6,705 bases of DNA from Oscillospiraceae bacterium (GTDB lineage Bacteria > Bacillota > Clostridia > Oscillospirales > Ruminococcaceae), in contig CAAFQL010000266.1 of assembly GCA_900765125.1 (NCBI GenBank), positions 1 to 6,705 of the forward strand, in the 5' to 3' direction. The translations under genes and the position numbers were made by a program. The notes under the pieces are model-generated. The model made no database searches, was not told the origin of the DNA, and saw only the letters and a list, made by a program, of their open reading frames with translations. Of this stretch, positions 6,391 through 6,705 are shown one piece after another (position 1 is the first letter of the stretch; each line of letters opens with the position of its first letter).

Positions 6391-6397
6391 ATGAAAG

Positions 6398-6705
6398 ATG
6401 AAAAAAATCAGTAACGTGGCATTAGTGGTATCAAAGATAATAGAGGTTATACACTGGATAGTTGTAGTTACTATGGCTGCATTTTTTGTATGCACATTTG
6501 CATTCAGAGAGATAATGAACGAAATAATTTATACCGAAGGAATGCCCCTTGATACTTATGGTTTGGAAATATCTTTAGTGAGCAGTGATGGAACAGTAAG
6601 CATGGCAGCTGTGCGTATTTTCTTAGTGTTTGCATTTATAGCATTTATTCTTATGGCAATGACATTCCGCAATGTATATCTTATTTTAAAGAAGTCAAAG
6701 AACTC
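6398..6705 (+). CDS. Small membrane protein, DUF2975-like (3'-truncated)
   Basis: The first 102 codons of a gene that runs off the window. A short basic N-terminus (MKKISN) leads to transmembrane segment 1 (about 14-36, IIEVIHWIVVVTMAAFFVCTF). A polar loop of about 35 residues follows, then transmembrane segment 2 (about 72-88, VRIFLVFAFIAFILMAM), and a charged stretch FRNVYLILKKSKN. This layout, with a helix-loop-helix and then a short aromatic/basic FRNVYLI segment, resembles DUF2975 membrane proteins, which in Firmicutes are usually followed by a small Xre-type regulator gene; the relevant downstream DNA is not visible. The gene has a perfect promoter with operator-like repeats, and its start is set by GGAGGA. 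Coding status is well supported by the start signals and open frame; the family name is a recognition by pattern and less sure. Function is unknown. Confidence 0.7.
   Translation, partial: MKKISNVALVVSKIIEVIHWIVVVTMAAFFVCTFAFREIMNEIIYTEGMPLDTYGLEISLVSSDGTVSMAAVRIFLVFAFIAFILMAMTFRNVYLILKKSKN

Noticed and set aside
6391..6414. ATG at 6391 as a gene start
   Set aside because: The frame ends after seven codons and the ATG directly abuts the ribosome binding site. The ATG at 6398 opens a long frame at good spacing.

Overview
The window looks like chromosomal DNA from a low-GC Gram-positive anaerobe of the Ruminococcus / Oscillospiraceae type. Three things point there. A secreted protein ends in a type I dockerin of the cellulosome/amylosome kind. 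The first gene is an ANTAR regulator of the sort common in Clostridia. The DNA is AT-rich, with AGGAGG-like ribosome binding sites and near-consensus sigma-A promoters. A species cannot be named from this sequence alone.

Left part (1-2415): the 3' end of an ANTAR antiterminator gene, then a 116-bp gap, then a complete glutamine-dependent asparagine synthetase (asnB-type). The gap ends in a long intrinsic terminator hairpin whose U-tract stops only a few bases before the asnB ribosome binding site. Any transcript of asnB starting upstream must therefore read through a terminator lying directly downstream of a gene for an antiterminator protein. This is the most suggestive regulatory arrangement in the window: a likely nitrogen-linked attenuation unit.

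Middle part (2421-4980): a TetR/AcrR-family repressor gene converges on asnB, with only 5 bp between the stop codons. It is divergent from a complete glycogen branching enzyme (glgB). The 171-bp gap between tetR and glgB carries a good glgB promoter and, on the other strand, a candidate tetR promoter whose -10 box overlaps it. The glgB gene looks monocistronic and ends at a strong hairpin that can terminate transcription from both sides.

Right part (4981-6705): a secreted dockerin protein of unrecognised function lies on the minus strand. It is divergent from a 3'-truncated membrane protein gene that resembles the DUF2975 family. The 247-bp gap between them has one fully consensus promoter on each strand (TTGACA-17-TATAAT, both with extended -10). 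The rightward promoter is embedded in a cluster of TTATCG/CGATAA half-sites that looks like an operator.

The genes do not form one pathway. They are separate transcription units for nitrogen assimilation, alpha-glucan storage, and extracellular or envelope functions. No mobile element, CRISPR array, tRNA or rRNA was seen.
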